From Epithemia pelagica (Eukaryota > Bacillariophyta > Bacillariophyceae > Surirellales > Surirellaceae), in contig OX337232.1 in NCBI GenBank assembly GCA_946965045.2, positions 1,984,001-2,048,000 of the forward strand: DNA of 64,000 nucleotides, read 5' to 3'. Made by a program: the position numbers and the translations under genes. Positions 39,862-53,253 of this stretch are shown piece after piece. The notes beneath the pieces were generated by a model. The model did no database searches. It saw nothing but the letters and a program-made list of their open reading frames with translations, and had not been told where the DNA came from. Numbering within the stretch: the first letter of the stretch is position 1; every line of letters begins with the position of its first letter.

Positions 39862-41599
39862 ATGGTTCCACACGGCAATGAAGCGGATCCATTATCCATC
39901 TCAAATGGAACTGACTATGGTTCCAGTTTAAGTTCTGGAATGGATGATGATGGCATCGTTTCAAAGTCATCTGACGACTGTATTCAGAAGAGTAGGTTGA
40001 TCATGTTGCCGTCCTGCGTTTATCCTACAAGATACTTGTCCCTCACCTATTCTTGCTTTCTCGAAATTAGAAGAGCCTGCAATTGGTATGTTGGGAAGCA
40101 TCGCAATCGCTGTCAATTCGCTGGCTGGTCCGGCAATTCTGCAACTCCCATATCAATATCAACAGTCTGGGCTAATACCTACTACGGTATGTGTAGTTTT
40201 CGTTGGGATTCTGTCTAGCTATTGCAGCTTGCACATGGCAAATGTGGTGTCGCAAGTTCCTGGGAACCATGACTTTCGTCAAACAGTGGAATTCTCAGAT
40301 CCATTCCGCTTGTTTTGGAACAAGTCGGCCTACAACATAACGCAAGTTCTCTTTTTCCTTTGTGCCACCTGCACGAATGTTGCGGCTATTGTTGATACAT
40401 CGGAAATGGTTGATTCATTCCTTGGATTTCATTTTCGATCCGTTGGTTTCAATTTTGATGATTTTGCTTTCCAGACATGGTCACATCCTCCATGTTCAAG
40501 AAGGGAAGTCAAACAAGGAGTGTGCGAACCATTTGGCGATGGAATGATTTATGGAAACCATATGCTAACATTGGGCTACGTCATAACAGCGATTGTCTTC
40601 CTTCCTGTCTGCCTCATGGATCTCAAAGAAAGTGCAATTTGGCAAATATACGGATTCACAGTTCTACTGAGCATCTCTGTATACTTTTGCCTGGTGTTCT
40701 CCGCAGGGGATCTTTCATTGGATCGAGTTTCCTGGTGGGGGCACCAGTGGGGAGAAATGTTTGGGGTAATTCTTTTCAATTTCGGTCTGGTACTTGCCAT
40801 CCCGGCTTGGCTTCATGACAAAAAACACAGTGTCTCGGTCAACAAAGTTGTGTATAGAAGTACAACGATCTCGGCGAGTCTATACGTAGCAGTGGGTGCT
40901 TTGGGTGCCCTCGCAATTCCGAATGTTAATGTGAATATGTTGAATCCAATGATTTCAGGAGCCTTCGGTCCTGGGATTCAATATGCAGCCAGTCTCTTTG
41001 CGTTCTTCATCATCGGACTGGATATACCGCTTTTCTGCGTCCTTACACGGTACAATCTTACTCACTCTGGTCTCTGCAGTGAGTGGACTGCAAACCTGAT
41101 TGTGGTGTGGATCCCATGGTTCACATCTTGGCTACTTTATCAGGGTGATTCCATCGGCGAACTTCTTGATTGGAGTGGCGTTTTGCTCACATCGGCTATT
41201 GCATTCATTCTCCCTCTCTACCTTGCGCTTCGAATTCTTGTCACAACCGACCAGGAAGGTTCAGTCCACATCTATGGGATGCCGGTGAGCAGAGATCGTC
41301 AAATATGGTACCTATATGGAACACTGTTCATCGCAGCATGTGCGGTTCTTGCCGCAATTGGAGGACAATTGTCGACGGTACGAGACACGCCAGTGTATGA
41401 AGATCCGATGGAGTATGAAAATTCCACTCTCTTTAATAAAGTACTGGAGCACAACACGCAACACGAGCATCATCATCACCATCATCACCACCGCCACAAT
41501 AAATCGGTCCTTCCTTTATTAGACGTTTCAATGGATGACCAGAATTCCTCTCATCCCCTCGGCCCTATTCTCAACGACACAGAAACCTTAGGACTGTAA
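39862..41599 (+). CDS. Amino acid/auxin permease (AAAP)-type transporter
   Basis: Two exons (39862-39991 and 40071-41599) over a 79-bp GT-AG intron, 552 aa. The junction gives QKKEPAIGMLGSIAIAVNSL, placing the first membrane segment (AGPAILQLPYQYQQSG) directly after an acidic Ser-rich cytoplasmic leader, as in AAAP proteins. About ten to eleven hydrophobic segments follow. The tail has an unusual His run (EHHHHHHHHRH, about 41464-41497). It probably moves amino acids across the plasma or vacuolar membrane, coupled to protons or sodium. The substrate cannot be read from sequence, and an SNF-type assignment is less likely. Confidence 0.8.
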
Positions 41600-41865
41600 C
41601 ATTTCAATTCCTGCTATAGATAGTCATTAAAGATAAAGCACGGCAACGATACTTCGATCAATTGTTTGCCTTTTTTCATTTGGTCTTGGGATTTCATGCT
41701 TCGTCTATGGTTGAAACGTTGGTATCAATAATGGCAGGGATCGATGGGTGATGTCTTTCCCTTCAAAGAGAAGCAGAGAATCAATTACTTAGTTCTAACT
41801 AATACATGTTGTCCATGTTTAACTTTATCACAACGGCAACACAGTAAAAAGTTGTGTGGGACTTG

Positions 41866-44800
41866 CTACACCAGAATCGGGGTCATGGTAATGTTGTCAA
41901 CAAACAAATCCCAATCGGAGTCAAAGCCTCGGAAACCGAACAAGAAATTGCTCCCGAGTGCCATGTCGTCGGAGATAGCAACAACACTCTCAAACATGTT
42001 GAACTCCTCGGGTACCCAAGTTGCATTGGTATTTGTCATGAAGAATCGCTCTTCGAATCTTTGTTCCGTTGCAGACACAGACGAAAGGCGGACGGATGGA
42101 CATCCAGCTTCAGCGACACTTGTTCGAGAAGGATCACAATCAAAGAAGCTTTCCTTTGAGCGTGACCAAAGTTTCATCTGTGCGGAGACTTTCCATTTGG
42201 ATCCCACGGCAAGGCAACGACCGTCAACCCGCTGATAGAGGCCATCCATCGGATGCTCCCTGTTCATCAACTGTAACACACTATTCTCATCATTTTTCGA
42301 AACTCGGATCTTAGTCATCTCGCTTTTCGATGTCGATCGCCAGAAACGCGCTGTTTGTCCCCATTCACCATCACCATTGAGAATGAGCTGCCCACAGTTC
42401 ATGTCAAGAGGGGAAACTGAAACTTCGTCTATCATGACTATCATGTCCTTCCCTGGTCCGTCGATGAAAAGAACGCTTTGGTCGGCAAGTTCGTCTTCTT
42501 TGGTAGCGTGGAACACATCCGAGATAGTCATCCACCCATCATTTGTCAAGCCGTAGTCAGTGCTGGCAATGAAACCGTATGGATGGGGGAAGGACGTCTC
42601 ACTCGAATGGCCGTAGTTGAAGTAAGCTCGAAGTTTCATTCGAGGACAAGAAGACTCTCCAGACACCCTCGCTGGGTTGCACTCATATAGCGTTCCATCA
42701 GAGTTCAGAACTTGTACTTTTGCCGTAGCAAGATAGCGATCTCCCTCTATCATGCAACCAGTCGTGATTCGCTGAGTAACTGCAGAGAAAGCGTTTCGAC
42801 GGTCGAAATGGACGAGTGCCGAGCTGACACCATTCGTGGAAACAAGGTCAAGCGCACCTTGCTCATGATCCCAAAAAGCAGTGCTGTTCTCAGAGAAGTC
42901 CCCGTTGAACACAAGTTCTGAGCAATCGCGATCAATTTGGGTCATGGATACATCGTCGAGGAACAAAGTCTTCCCTTGAGGTCGGCGATCCACGTACACA
43001 ACAACTCGCGTAGCTTCGGCCAACGCCGCATCAACTGTGACTATTCCTTCCATTAGGTTCCACCCATTTTCCACGAACGGGCGTGCGAAGGATGTGGCCA
43101 CTGCAACAACCGATTCCGCAAAAGAAGCCCCAGTGTTGTCTTCTTGAGTCATCATTCGAAGTCGTAGACGAGGGCAACTAAAACTTCCATCGTCGCATGA
43201 AATTGCATGTCCATCCTCTTCGAGGTAGACCCAAGCTTGAATGCGATAGGCTTCTCCCTCCGTCAAGCACCGCACATCAACATACTGTCCGAGAGCAGCG
43301 TACGGGGAGTGTTGATCGATCTCCGTAATCGCATTTGATCCCATTCGCCCACGCCCTGGGGCGAGTTGAAGCATGGAACCATACTGGAGCCAGTGAGGAG
43401 CAGAAGAAGGAGATTGCTCCATATCGCCGTTTCGAATCAGTTGCGCACACTCTCCCTCTTCAAGAGGAGGGATTTCCAACTCGACATCGCTGGTGTCAAA
43501 GCTATCTTCACAGAGAGACGGTTCGAACAGAGTTTCCACAAAGGTGGGCCAGTGCTTCGCACCCGTGGAATTGTTTATAAACATGGCCTTGTATTGTCCA
43601 GTGGGAAGAGGAGCTGTGAAATATCGAAGAAAACCAACGTCCGTCATTGCTCGTTCGTGTCGTTCGAAGTTCTCGTTGATAAGGATGTCCCGTCCCCCTT
43701 TGTAGTCATACTCATGATTGCCTGGGATGGTTCGAATCCTCAAAACAAGATCATCGATCTGACCTGGATCGACGGCAAATGTCACAGAGCGGAGGCATGT
43801 GTCTTCACAGTAAAGGTAGCCTCGATCCTGGAATGAAGTACAACGATCGACGTCCACAAAGGCCTTGACTTCTGGAGAATTAGCGATGACTGTGGATGTT
43901 CCTTTTGCTTTGCTCGATGGAGGCTTCATGCTGCTGTCCAGATCGACGAGGTACACTCCGTTAAATGAGTTGTTCAAGGCCTGATTAAAATCGAAGAGGA
44001 AAGGGAAGTCGCTGTTCTTGATTGTCACCCCTTCAAAGGTTGTCCAGTAGTTGAAGTTACCAGTCCATGGGTCATCACCGTCTCGATCAATCTCAACAAG
44101 CGCGGTATGCTCACTGACAGACGTTTCATGGAAGCCTTCGAACACAATGTTTTTGACCGTCAATCCTTTCTTGGACGGATTTCGGGCAAAGGGGTGCAAC
44201 TCCAGACCCACAATCCTGTCTTGATGATACGCTTTGACACCCTGGGCATCAACAATCTCGCGGTAGCGATCAGTACTTCCGATAATACGAGTGGCATTCA
44301 GAAGAATTGTGCCCGATCGATCCATATCGGCTTGATTCCGATTGTCGGCGAAAACACCGCCTTGAACGACTGAGTTCACAACATTTCGGAAGAAAATACC
44401 ATCAAGTCGATTCTTGTAGGACATAAAGTTATCGAATATGGCAGTCTCTGAAGGAAGAAGTCCATGTGGATACATTTCTGAAATGACAGTAACAGAATCC
44501 GCAAGTTAGAATCTGTTCTCATATCCACAATTGCGCTGGGAAACCATCATCTGTGTAGGAATACTTACTTAGCCCATGTCGAAAGTTGCTGTGAGCGATG
44601 TTGTCCGCAAATTTCGTCAACGGAAGCCTTCTGGGATTCATGTCATGCGAAAGCTCCATCAAGGCGGTGGGGAGTTTCACATGATCAAGCAACTCAAGCC
44701 AGTAGCCGTTGGCCTCAGAACCAGCAGCCACATTTCCCACCCATTCGTTCTGGGGATTGGAACTCCAAAAGGTGGATGGATTGGTGTTATCAGTCTCACC

Positions 44801-47515
44801 CTCTCGCACAACACGGCTGGCCCGCTTGGTGTTGCTGCCAAGGTTGCGGATGAATTTATTATTAATTTCTCCCCCATCTTCGGTAATGAAACAATGGCCA
44901 AATGTGTCGTATGCAACGTTTCCCTCTATCGTTGCGTTGTAGGAGCCATGAATCACCACACACCGCTGGTTGGAACCCCGCACAGCATTCTTGGAAACAA
45001 CCGAATGTGAGTCCTTGCACAAGTGAAGATGAATGGGATAGCGTCCCAAATTGCCTTGTTGCCCAAAGTTAACAAACTCCACTCCTTCCACGTATTGGGA
45101 GACAGTAGGAGTCCGAAGGACCATGAAATGTCCACCAATCAACGGGTCGTCTTTATCCTCTGGTGCTTCAAAGCGTATATTTCGACTTAACAAGGCAACC
45201 TCGACTGGGAACAAGCCATCATCGTGTTGGGCTGTCACGGGAAGTATAATGAAATCGTCCAATTCAAGACGCACCATTCCATTCGTTCCTGGGATCGGAA
45301 CGGGTGGGTTCACCAATCGACGCACTTGGGACTCCTCCGTGTTGGTAGTGTGGGAAGTGATCACAATCTCGGCCCCTTCATCCCAACAGTCGGCAATACC
45401 TTCACCGGAAACCATAATGCCAGATTTAGCAGACTTGGCCATTTCAATATCGAAATCATCCACCAAGTAGTCAACCGTTGGAGCATTGACTGTTTCAAAC
45501 CAAAATCGGACCTTGTCAATATTGTTGGGGTCGATACTCTCAACAATCGAAAACTTGGATTCACACTGTTGCCAGTTCAACTGAGAGGGTGGACAGACAG
45601 CGGCAATATAGGAATGCGTATTGCCATCCAATAAGTTGATGCGATACTTGATGACAATTTTGATGGGCACGTCCTCGGACACGGCATAGACGCGAGCCGA
45701 AATATGGTAGCGGGCTCCCTTGGCAATGCAGTTGGGTGCATCCAGGTCATAGTACAAGGCATCAAAGTCATGTTTTCGCTGACTGAGACGAAACGCACGA
45801 TTGCCAGTGCTTGGCCAGGTCCGAATGGTCAATTGTCCACCAGTGGCTTGAAAAGGGTACGGATGAATCGCGCTGCCTTCCGCGTCTCCATTCATGACAA
45901 GGTTGCCCGCACACAAATTCTCCGGATCAGGAACCAGGGACACATGAGGGATCGTGAAGGTGACATTGTCCATATGAATATCGTAGCGTTTCGGGACTCC
46001 GCGTAGCATCAACAATTGATAGACATTGTTGGAATCCAATTCTTCTTCCGTAAAGGTCAAGGTGGCGTAGTAATTCTCCCAATGGTTGTTACGGTAAACA
46101 GCATTGTCCGTGCGGTGTCTCATGCGGCGGTGGACTCGTTTCCCATCGTCCAGCAATCTCGTGACAAAGGTCATATCGAGGCATCCAGCAACGTCACATG
46201 GCGTCAACTTGCCATTTTCTTCGAAAGGATCATGAAGACGAATCTTGGCACTGAATAAGTACTTCTGACCAGGAATCAGGCATTCTTGAAAGGAAACCAT
46301 ATCCAACGTCGGACCATGTTCGGCAACTGACTTGCGGTTGGTAATGGCGAAGGATCCATCCTGTACCTTGTATGTTGCTCCAAAACCACCCATCCAACTT
46401 CCCAAGTTGCTGTCGTCATCAAAGCTGTCTTGAACGTAGGGATCGTGAGCCCGGCAATACGGGTTGGTATGGTTCACTTCAACGGGGGGTAACGTGGTGA
46501 AGGACAGGTGATAGGGCTCTGAAGCTTCTGGAACGTTCACGACATCGTACAGATGCGTCCAAGTGTTACAAGTGGAGGGCAATCCATGTGCTTTGACAGA
46601 CCCCCCTGCTACTGTCACGGACCGAAAGCCAATATCACAGGTACCTGGTTCTCCCGTGGCCTCGTTTGGACAGACCCATTCGTTGTTGTGCGCGGGCAAA
46701 AAGCCAATATTCTGACGTTCGTCCTCCACTCCGGTACCAATAATAAACTTGATACTGGGTTCAGCGCCAACCTTGCCCGTGGATAGCATTTCCAAATGTC
46801 CTTGAACCAAAATAAACGGTGTCTGAATGGTCACGTTGTAACCGTCAGGGAAATATAGATGACCTTGAATATCCAATCCATGGTGAAGAACGAGGGTGGG
46901 ATCTTGCTTTGTGTCATCTTCTTGATTATTCTCGTGAAAGTAGTCCATCCACACACAGGTTCCACAGGGAATAACAACAGTCCCATTGCTCTGAGCGGCA
47001 GCTTGAGCAAATCCTGCCTGCATCCAGGTCGTATTGATAGTACAAGCCGGCATGTCACACTCCAAGGGCTTAAAGAAGGCATCTTGGGACGTCAAGGTAC
47101 GGCCAGTGGCACGATGATGAGTCGAAAGAAATCGGGTCGACTGTTCCGAAGTAGTTTCTTCCGAAACAATATCCAAGTACGATGGAACCACACGTGCGTA
47201 GTTTCCAAAGGGATGAATGTTCTTAAAGGTCGTCGTCTTGGAATGAAGGTCGGCATTCGACACCATCGGATCGGCTCGAGGGTTCATCCAATCCGCCCAG
47301 TGGGCTTCTTCTTCGTCGGTCTCCACTTTGGTGGGGAATTCCGTCAAGGCGTCATGAGGAGAGTCCAAATGCGTCACGGCATGGTTGGGACGCAATGCCG
47401 AGGCACGAAGGTTGCCAGAAAAGGCAGTAGTGGTGGTAGAAGGAACAGATCCAAGCAAGCCAAGAAGGGAAACAGCTTGGAGGGTGATGGTCTTGGTGGG
47501 ATACGGGTGAAGCAT
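41866..47515 (-). CDS. Large secreted G8/CEMIP-like beta-helix protein with CBM-like modules
   Basis: Two exons (47515-44569 and 44477-41866) over a 91-bp GT-AG intron, 1,852 aa. The ATG at 47515 starts a signal peptide (TITLQAVSLLGLLGSVPSTT). A G8-type domain (HHGLDIQGHLYFPDGYNVTI) follows. Then come two jelly-roll, CBM4/9-like modules (second begins NLVMNGDAEG) and a right-handed beta-helix resembling CEMIP/TMEM2/PKHD1L1 (RYPIHLHLC, then GHCFITEDGGEINN). Three more CBM-like modules each begin C-x-x-LI/V-x-NGD (near codons for IRNGDMEQ, VFNGDFSE, LNGDGEW). Many N-glycosylation sequons are present. Animal CEMIP/TMEM2 proteins act in hyaluronan degradation; here a role in extracellular polysaccharide or cell-wall binding or cleavage is inferred. 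Confidence 0.82.
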
Positions 47516-48257
47516 GATGGAGTTTGTTGTTTGTTTTTCTGTTTTCGGTGGAATATGTATTTTTCTGTTTTTTTTCTGTAGGTTACTGGTCTGGAAGTGA
47601 AGGAGACAATGAATCGATCGAACGTGCAAAGATCAATGTGCTGGCAGAAGTATTTCTTTTTCGTTGTTGGTGATGTCTTCTCGTTGTTATCGTCGTGTGC
47701 TGCTGATGTCTTTTCCTCTCTCTCTATCTCTCTCTTAAACTTGCTAGTCTTTGTTTTTTATGAGAACATCGAGGAGGGAACCATTGGAGATGGTCTCCAG
47801 TTGGTGGGACTTCGATTCCTTTTTCCAAATCATCGTGGTTCGGTTGTTGGTTCTGTTTGATGGTCTCCAAGGATGAGTTTCACATGGTCAGTCTTACCGA
47901 GAGAAGATGAGTTGTGTCCTTCCTTTGAAAAAGTGGTGCATCGACGGGCGGGAGAGCGCAAGACGAGTCGGTCGCTGGCCCGCTCAAAATACAGTATTAT
48001 TCGCTCAAGAGTACAAATATAGATGCACTTCCTACACATTCCATCATACTGCGCGCACATACATCTCTCAACGCGCGCGCGACGGGACCGACAAACCAAC
48101 AGGACCAGGACCTCCTCACTGTATATTACAGATCCCCATGTCAAAATTACGGGAATGGCCAACCTTCGAGAGCTACACAAACAAACACCAGCGATGAGTA
48201 TAATAATAATGTCTCCCATAGAAATTCCCGTACATACTATTATTGATATCACGTCCA
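47516..48257. other. Intergenic: G8 gene promoter and POLA1 3' end
   Basis: 742 bp, without a supportable gene. A T/C-rich stretch at about 47660-47750 lies just upstream of the G8 gene. GCGCGC runs occur near 48050-48090. Confidence 0.5.
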
Positions 48258-51200
48258 CTACTGTTTCACGTGCGATCCAAAGGTTGATTTCTCGAAGAGT
48301 CCACTCCAGAACGAGGACGAGATCCAATTGTAGTCATTGGAAGAAAGATACGACAAGGCGTCCTTGTGAAGCTCCCGAAACACGGCCTTGTCATGCATTG
48401 GTAACTCCCTGGACAAGTCAAATCGTTTCTGACGATCATTTTCTTCTTGTTTAAATGCAGAGTTGTGCGCCAAGAGCTGTTCTTGCGTATGCTGAACGTC
48501 GAACAGAGTTTCCAGATACTTGAGGTGTGCTTGCACGTCCCGTGACGTTGGATGAGAAGGAACCAGACGCCCCGTACACCCGTAGCGTAAGCAAGCGCCA
48601 CCCGCCACGGAAACTTGGCAAGTGGTTAGCTGGCAACTAGGTTCGTTGCACTGCAGTCGACCTTCGTAGTACTGATTAAGCAGTTTGTAGACCCAAATCC
48701 TGAGAGTATTCCTCATCCTTGCAAGGCATTCGAAATGACTCCCGTGGCCCCAAAGAGAAGGGTTAGGACAGTCTGCATTGGTGCACACGAGGCCAGATAC
48801 AATGGACTTCTCCCCGTTGGCCATTGGACGAACGATTCCAGGAAATTCCTGGCACGTTCGGCAACCGACACAGTACATGGTGAGCTTCTCCACGTCCTTG
48901 AATCGATCCTCGTCTGAGTCCAATGAAGCTGGCTTATATTCAATAAGCAATTCGTCCTCGGCTTGATCACCACCTGGGCTATCTCGGAAGTTGGATGAAT
49001 CCAATCCCAATTTCTCAGCGATTAACTTGTTCGAGATGACTTCAATTGGTTCGCAGAGACGAGAAACAGGAGGAAGGATCTGTTGCGCCAAGTACCAATC
49101 GACATCTGGCTTCAGTTTGCCATTAGAGCGATGCACTTCCTTCGGATGTCTTGCGCGATCCGCGTACGCGGTTTCCTTCTTGAAATTTCTCTCGCTTGTG
49201 GCAGCATTGTCAGTCAAAGGGGCCGTGATGATGTACGGAATGTAGTCTCCAGTGTTTACAAGCGTACCAGCCTGCAGCATTGCCTTGGCGACTTGAACAT
49301 GAGGTTGCGACTTGGCATCTGGATAATCGTTGGGGTGCTTGCTCAATCCTTTTGTGATTTCGTACTTTTCCAATGGAAGCTCACCATTCTTCATCTTGTT
49401 TCCAAGCTCTTCCAAGTGATTGTAAATGTTCGTGGCAATTGTTTCGCTGTCATTGCCAGAGAGAATCTGTTCTGTGACGAATTTACCAGTTTCTCTGGAT
49501 TGGACGCACCAATCACGACGTACAAGATCCAGACCCTTGAGCTCTTGCCCATACTTGACAATTGTTCCATCTTTGCCCATTTCGACAGTTTTCGCCGCAT
49601 ACTTCTTTTTCTTGAGCAGCAACATGGAACGGAATATGCCGTCAATCTCTAATTCAAGCGTCCGGTACAATTTGTTCACTTCCTTCTTGACTCGTTCCCC
49701 CAGCCGCGTCACCTCGGAAATATCCTTGGCTTCTTTGATGCGAGTATTGATCATGATGGAGTCCGTGTCACCATAAATTACATCAAGGCCGATGGCATTC
49801 TGGGCGAGATCAACTGTTTTCTGAAGAGTCTCTCGACCCATTGCTGTGACAAGAGCAGCAATGGGCTGTGCGTAAAACCTTGAGTTGGAGAACCCGAGGC
49901 ACCCATACATGGAGTTGGCCGTGAGCTTGAGAGCCTTTTGACGAATGTCAAGCTGTCGGAAAGAAACAAGGAGAGCAGATTAGAAATACGAAACTAGATC
50001 AAAAGTACACAGCCAGAGTGATACGTACCTCGACCATCTTATCTTCCCTTGTTTCTTGTTTGAGATGTTTTTTGACGGCCCGACGGCGTTCGACAAGATT
50101 TCGAATGACTTTGGGGAGGACGCCAACTTGCACCGAAGTATCCGGAAGGGGTGGCAATGCCGCATTCGTCTTGTCCGAAGCATCTTGTCCCTCGGCGGCC
50201 ACGGCAAATTCCGCCCATTTGTCAATGGTGGTAAAGCACAAATTGTATTCTTGAATCAAGGACGGGTACAAACTGTTAAAGTCCAGCAACAGAATAAAGG
50301 AATCGTAAAAGCCGCGCTTGGGGTCCAGGACCAGTCCACCACTATACTTGGCCTTGCGGGTCAGACTTTTGCTTCGTCGCTTCTCGGGAACCAAGTATTT
50401 GCGTTTGTGAAACTCATGCAACAGCAGATACTCGGTCCGCTCGGCTCGGTTACTTTTCAAGGTGTGGGACCAAATATTTCCGGCAATGGTGGTCAATTGG
50501 ACCGTCAGTGGAAGAATTTGCAGTTTGAACAAGAGTCTCTGGACCAGCTCGGCGTCCCACAAGGTGGTTTGCGCCAATTGGACGAGGGACTTGGCCGATG
50601 CGTACCAGGAGGGAATGTCAACGGGGAGAATTTCGGTGCGATTGGTCTTGAGACAGGTGGCCGCCAAGTTGGTGAGCGAGTAGGTGGTTTCATTGTTCAA
50701 GAGTTCCTGGGCACTCAGGTAGGTATCGCAGAGCAATCGTCCTTTCATGACATCGGCAATGTACATGTCCTTGTGGGCCGTCAGAGATCTCTTTTGGACG
50801 AGTTCCGCTCGTTTTCGACGACCCAACTTGGACCATTCCATATTCATTTTGAGTTCGCCGGCCCGACTCAGGAGGACTTCAATATCGTATCCCCACGCAT
50901 TGTGCCCCACAATCACGTCGGGATCCCATTCGCCAATTTGGCAAAAGAGACGGGTGAGCAATTCCCGTTCACTGGCCACGGCAATGAGCTGCGGCATGGT
51001 GGCACGAACTTCGCGGTCAAAGTAACGAGGAAAACTGGCGGCCCCATTTCGGCTCTTGTCCTGCGAGAGCGGTCGAATGAGCGAGAGTTGTGTCATGTAT
51101 CGGGGGGAGGACAAGTCGTCCGCCGTGGCACTGTCCAGAGGCACGTTGCGGTGACAAATGGCCGAGACGGAAACAACTTCGGATTTGTGTGTTTGTGGGT

Positions 51201-53253
51201 GGACGACGGTCTTGAGTTTGAGCGTCATGGTGACCATGGGAGGTGGTCGTCGGCGATGGACGGCATCGTCTAGCAGAGGCTTGATTTGTTTGGGACTGCC
51301 CACTTGCAATTCCACCCTGGCGTGCGACAGTCCCGCACGGGTACAGGTGGTGGGGTTGGTGATGCGAATCCACGAGGGACCCATGAGTTTGCGCTTGACA
51401 ATAAAGGTTTCGATATTCGAGGCTCCGGCTCCCAAAATGCGGGCAAAGTGCCGGCCTCCCTGCGTGCAAATGGTTTCGCTGGGCACGGGATACTTGGCAT
51501 CGTAGGCCACCTTGAGGTAACTCGTGTTCTCGTCGCGGGGAATGGAGGGATCGTCAAAGGCATAATTGCGCAACACCTCCTTGCCATACCATCCAACGCC
51601 CACGGTTCGGGGAAGAATGTCGCCCCGTTCTTGGAGGACCGTGCCCATTTCTTCGTACACGTCTTCCATTTTGGCATGGGGTCGAGGCAGAACAAAGAGA
51701 TTGCGCAAATGACCCGTGACCCAGACCATGGCACTGACAAAACCATTCTTGTGAGGAACCTTTCCAAACAAGAGAATATCGCCATTGCGTTCCGTAATGT
51801 CCATCCAAAACAGGTCGACATGGGGAGGTGTGGGGGAGGAGGAGGATCCGTCGGAGGTGGTGTCGGGAACGACCAGGACGTCCTTCAGTGACACTTGCCC
51901 GGCCGCGGAAGATGGTTGTTTGGCAGTGGCAATGTGAGAAGGTTTCACCAACAAGGAATTGGCAAGGGCTGGACCTTGAGTCTTTGGCGGAGCTGGAGTT
52001 GGCTGTTGTTTCTGCTGCTGCTGCTCTTGTTGTTGTTGCTGCTGTTTCTTTTCTTGCTCTTGTTGCAACGCCTTTTGCGCGGCTCCCGACAGCTGTCCGA
52101 GTTTGTTGCGACTGCGACGAGGAGGAGGAGGAGCGGCCGTACTCGACAACGCCGACGTCGCCGGTGGTGGATCCTGGTCCCCTCCGCCACTCGAGGCCGA
52201 GTGCGCCGCCGTGGGCGACTCGTGCGAGGCCGCGTACTGTTCCAATTGCTCGGCAAAGTTGACCCGCTTGTGGGACGACGACGAAGGAGATGTGGAACTT
52301 GTTGTTTGGGAGGAGGAGGTGGAACGCAACAAGGAACTGGACGGGGGAGGAGCCGACTCGAGGGGCGTATGAGGGGCATTGGCCGGAGGAGTGGTGTCGT
52401 CGTCGTCTTGCGGTGGCTGAGTCGGAGAGGCTGAGGGCGTGGCATGGCCCTGAGGATCGTCGTTGTCGTCGTAATCCTGTGGAGGAGCAAAGTTATTCAT
52501 GTCGTCGTCCTCGTCGGCAGTGGGTGGTAGGTAGTCTTGGTCCGGAAATCCCTCCTCCTCCTCCGCATGGGTGTGGGGGGTCGGTCCTCGTGGTGCCACG
52601 GGTCGCGCCGCTGCCGCCGCCATGGTTCGGCGAGACGAAGGGGCCGTACTCCAACGTCGGTTCGAGCCATGCGACATGCGAGACGACGAAACGGAGGAGG
52701 AGGAAAAGTTGGTGGGTTCGTCCAATTCTTTGAGGAGTTCGTCGACATTGGGAGGGGCCGGGGCAAAGGTGCTTCGAGCCTGTGGTCGTCGTCCACTGCT
52801 ACTGGCGGTGGTGGAGGACTTGCTCGATGCGGCCGTGGCGGCCGGTCCCCAAAAGTCATAAATCTTGCCATTCTTACCACTACTTTTGGTGGACCCCTCG
52901 TCTCCTCCGTGCGTGGCCGCGGCGCGATGGTTCTGGCGGGCCTTTTTCAAGGCCCGTGCCGTCAAGGCGGCCGTTGAGTTGTTGGTCGACTTGCGTTTCT
53001 TGGCGGCGTCCTTCGGGTCGTCCGCTTCTCCGCCATAATGTTCTTCTCCGTCATCGTAGTAGCCCAATCCATCATCATCCACGACAAAGTCTTCTCGTTC
53101 GCGTCGGGCCTCCACGACGGCCGCATAGTCTTGTTCCGTCACGTAATCAAACAAATCGTCGTCCGGTTCTTCGTCCACGTCCAAGGCCGATCGGCCCTCA
53201 TGGCGATGGTTCTTGTAGCGCGCCAAGGCAATCTTGCGTCGCGACGATGACAT
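48258..53253 (-). CDS. POLA1: DNA polymerase alpha catalytic subunit
   Basis: Two exons (53253-50029 and 49952-48258) over a 76-bp GT-AG intron that joins KMVE to LDIRQKALKLTANSMYG, 1,639 aa. The N-terminus DDDLFDYVTEQDYAAVVEAR then DFVVDDDGLGY is the conserved Pol alpha leader. A long low-complexity region (Gln, Ser, Pro runs) follows, then the family-specific LFWMDITERNGDILLFGKVP. The exonuclease-like region (VGHNAWGYDIEVLLSRAGEL) appears degenerate, as in Pol alpha. Polymerase motif A is LLDFNSLYPSLIQEYN, motif B ANSMYGCLGFSNSRFY and motif C YGDTDSIMI. The C-terminal cysteine modules (CVGCRTC, CTNADCPNP, CNEPSC, CLRYGC) bind primase and the B subunit. It makes RNA-DNA primers at the nuclear replication fork. 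The ATG at 53253 was preferred to an upstream one (53520). Confidence 0.95.

Noticed and set aside
46859-47581. 240-aa plus-strand ORF opposite the G8 gene
   Set aside because: Antisense shadow of the well-supported secreted protein gene.
50056-51891. Long plus-strand ORFs opposite POLA1
   Set aside because: Antisense frames kept open by the codon bias of the conserved polymerase; no domain, no splice logic.
51895-52733. Arg/Leu-rich ORFs in the POLA1 linker region
   Set aside because: Alternate-frame translations of CTG/GGA-rich low-complexity coding DNA.
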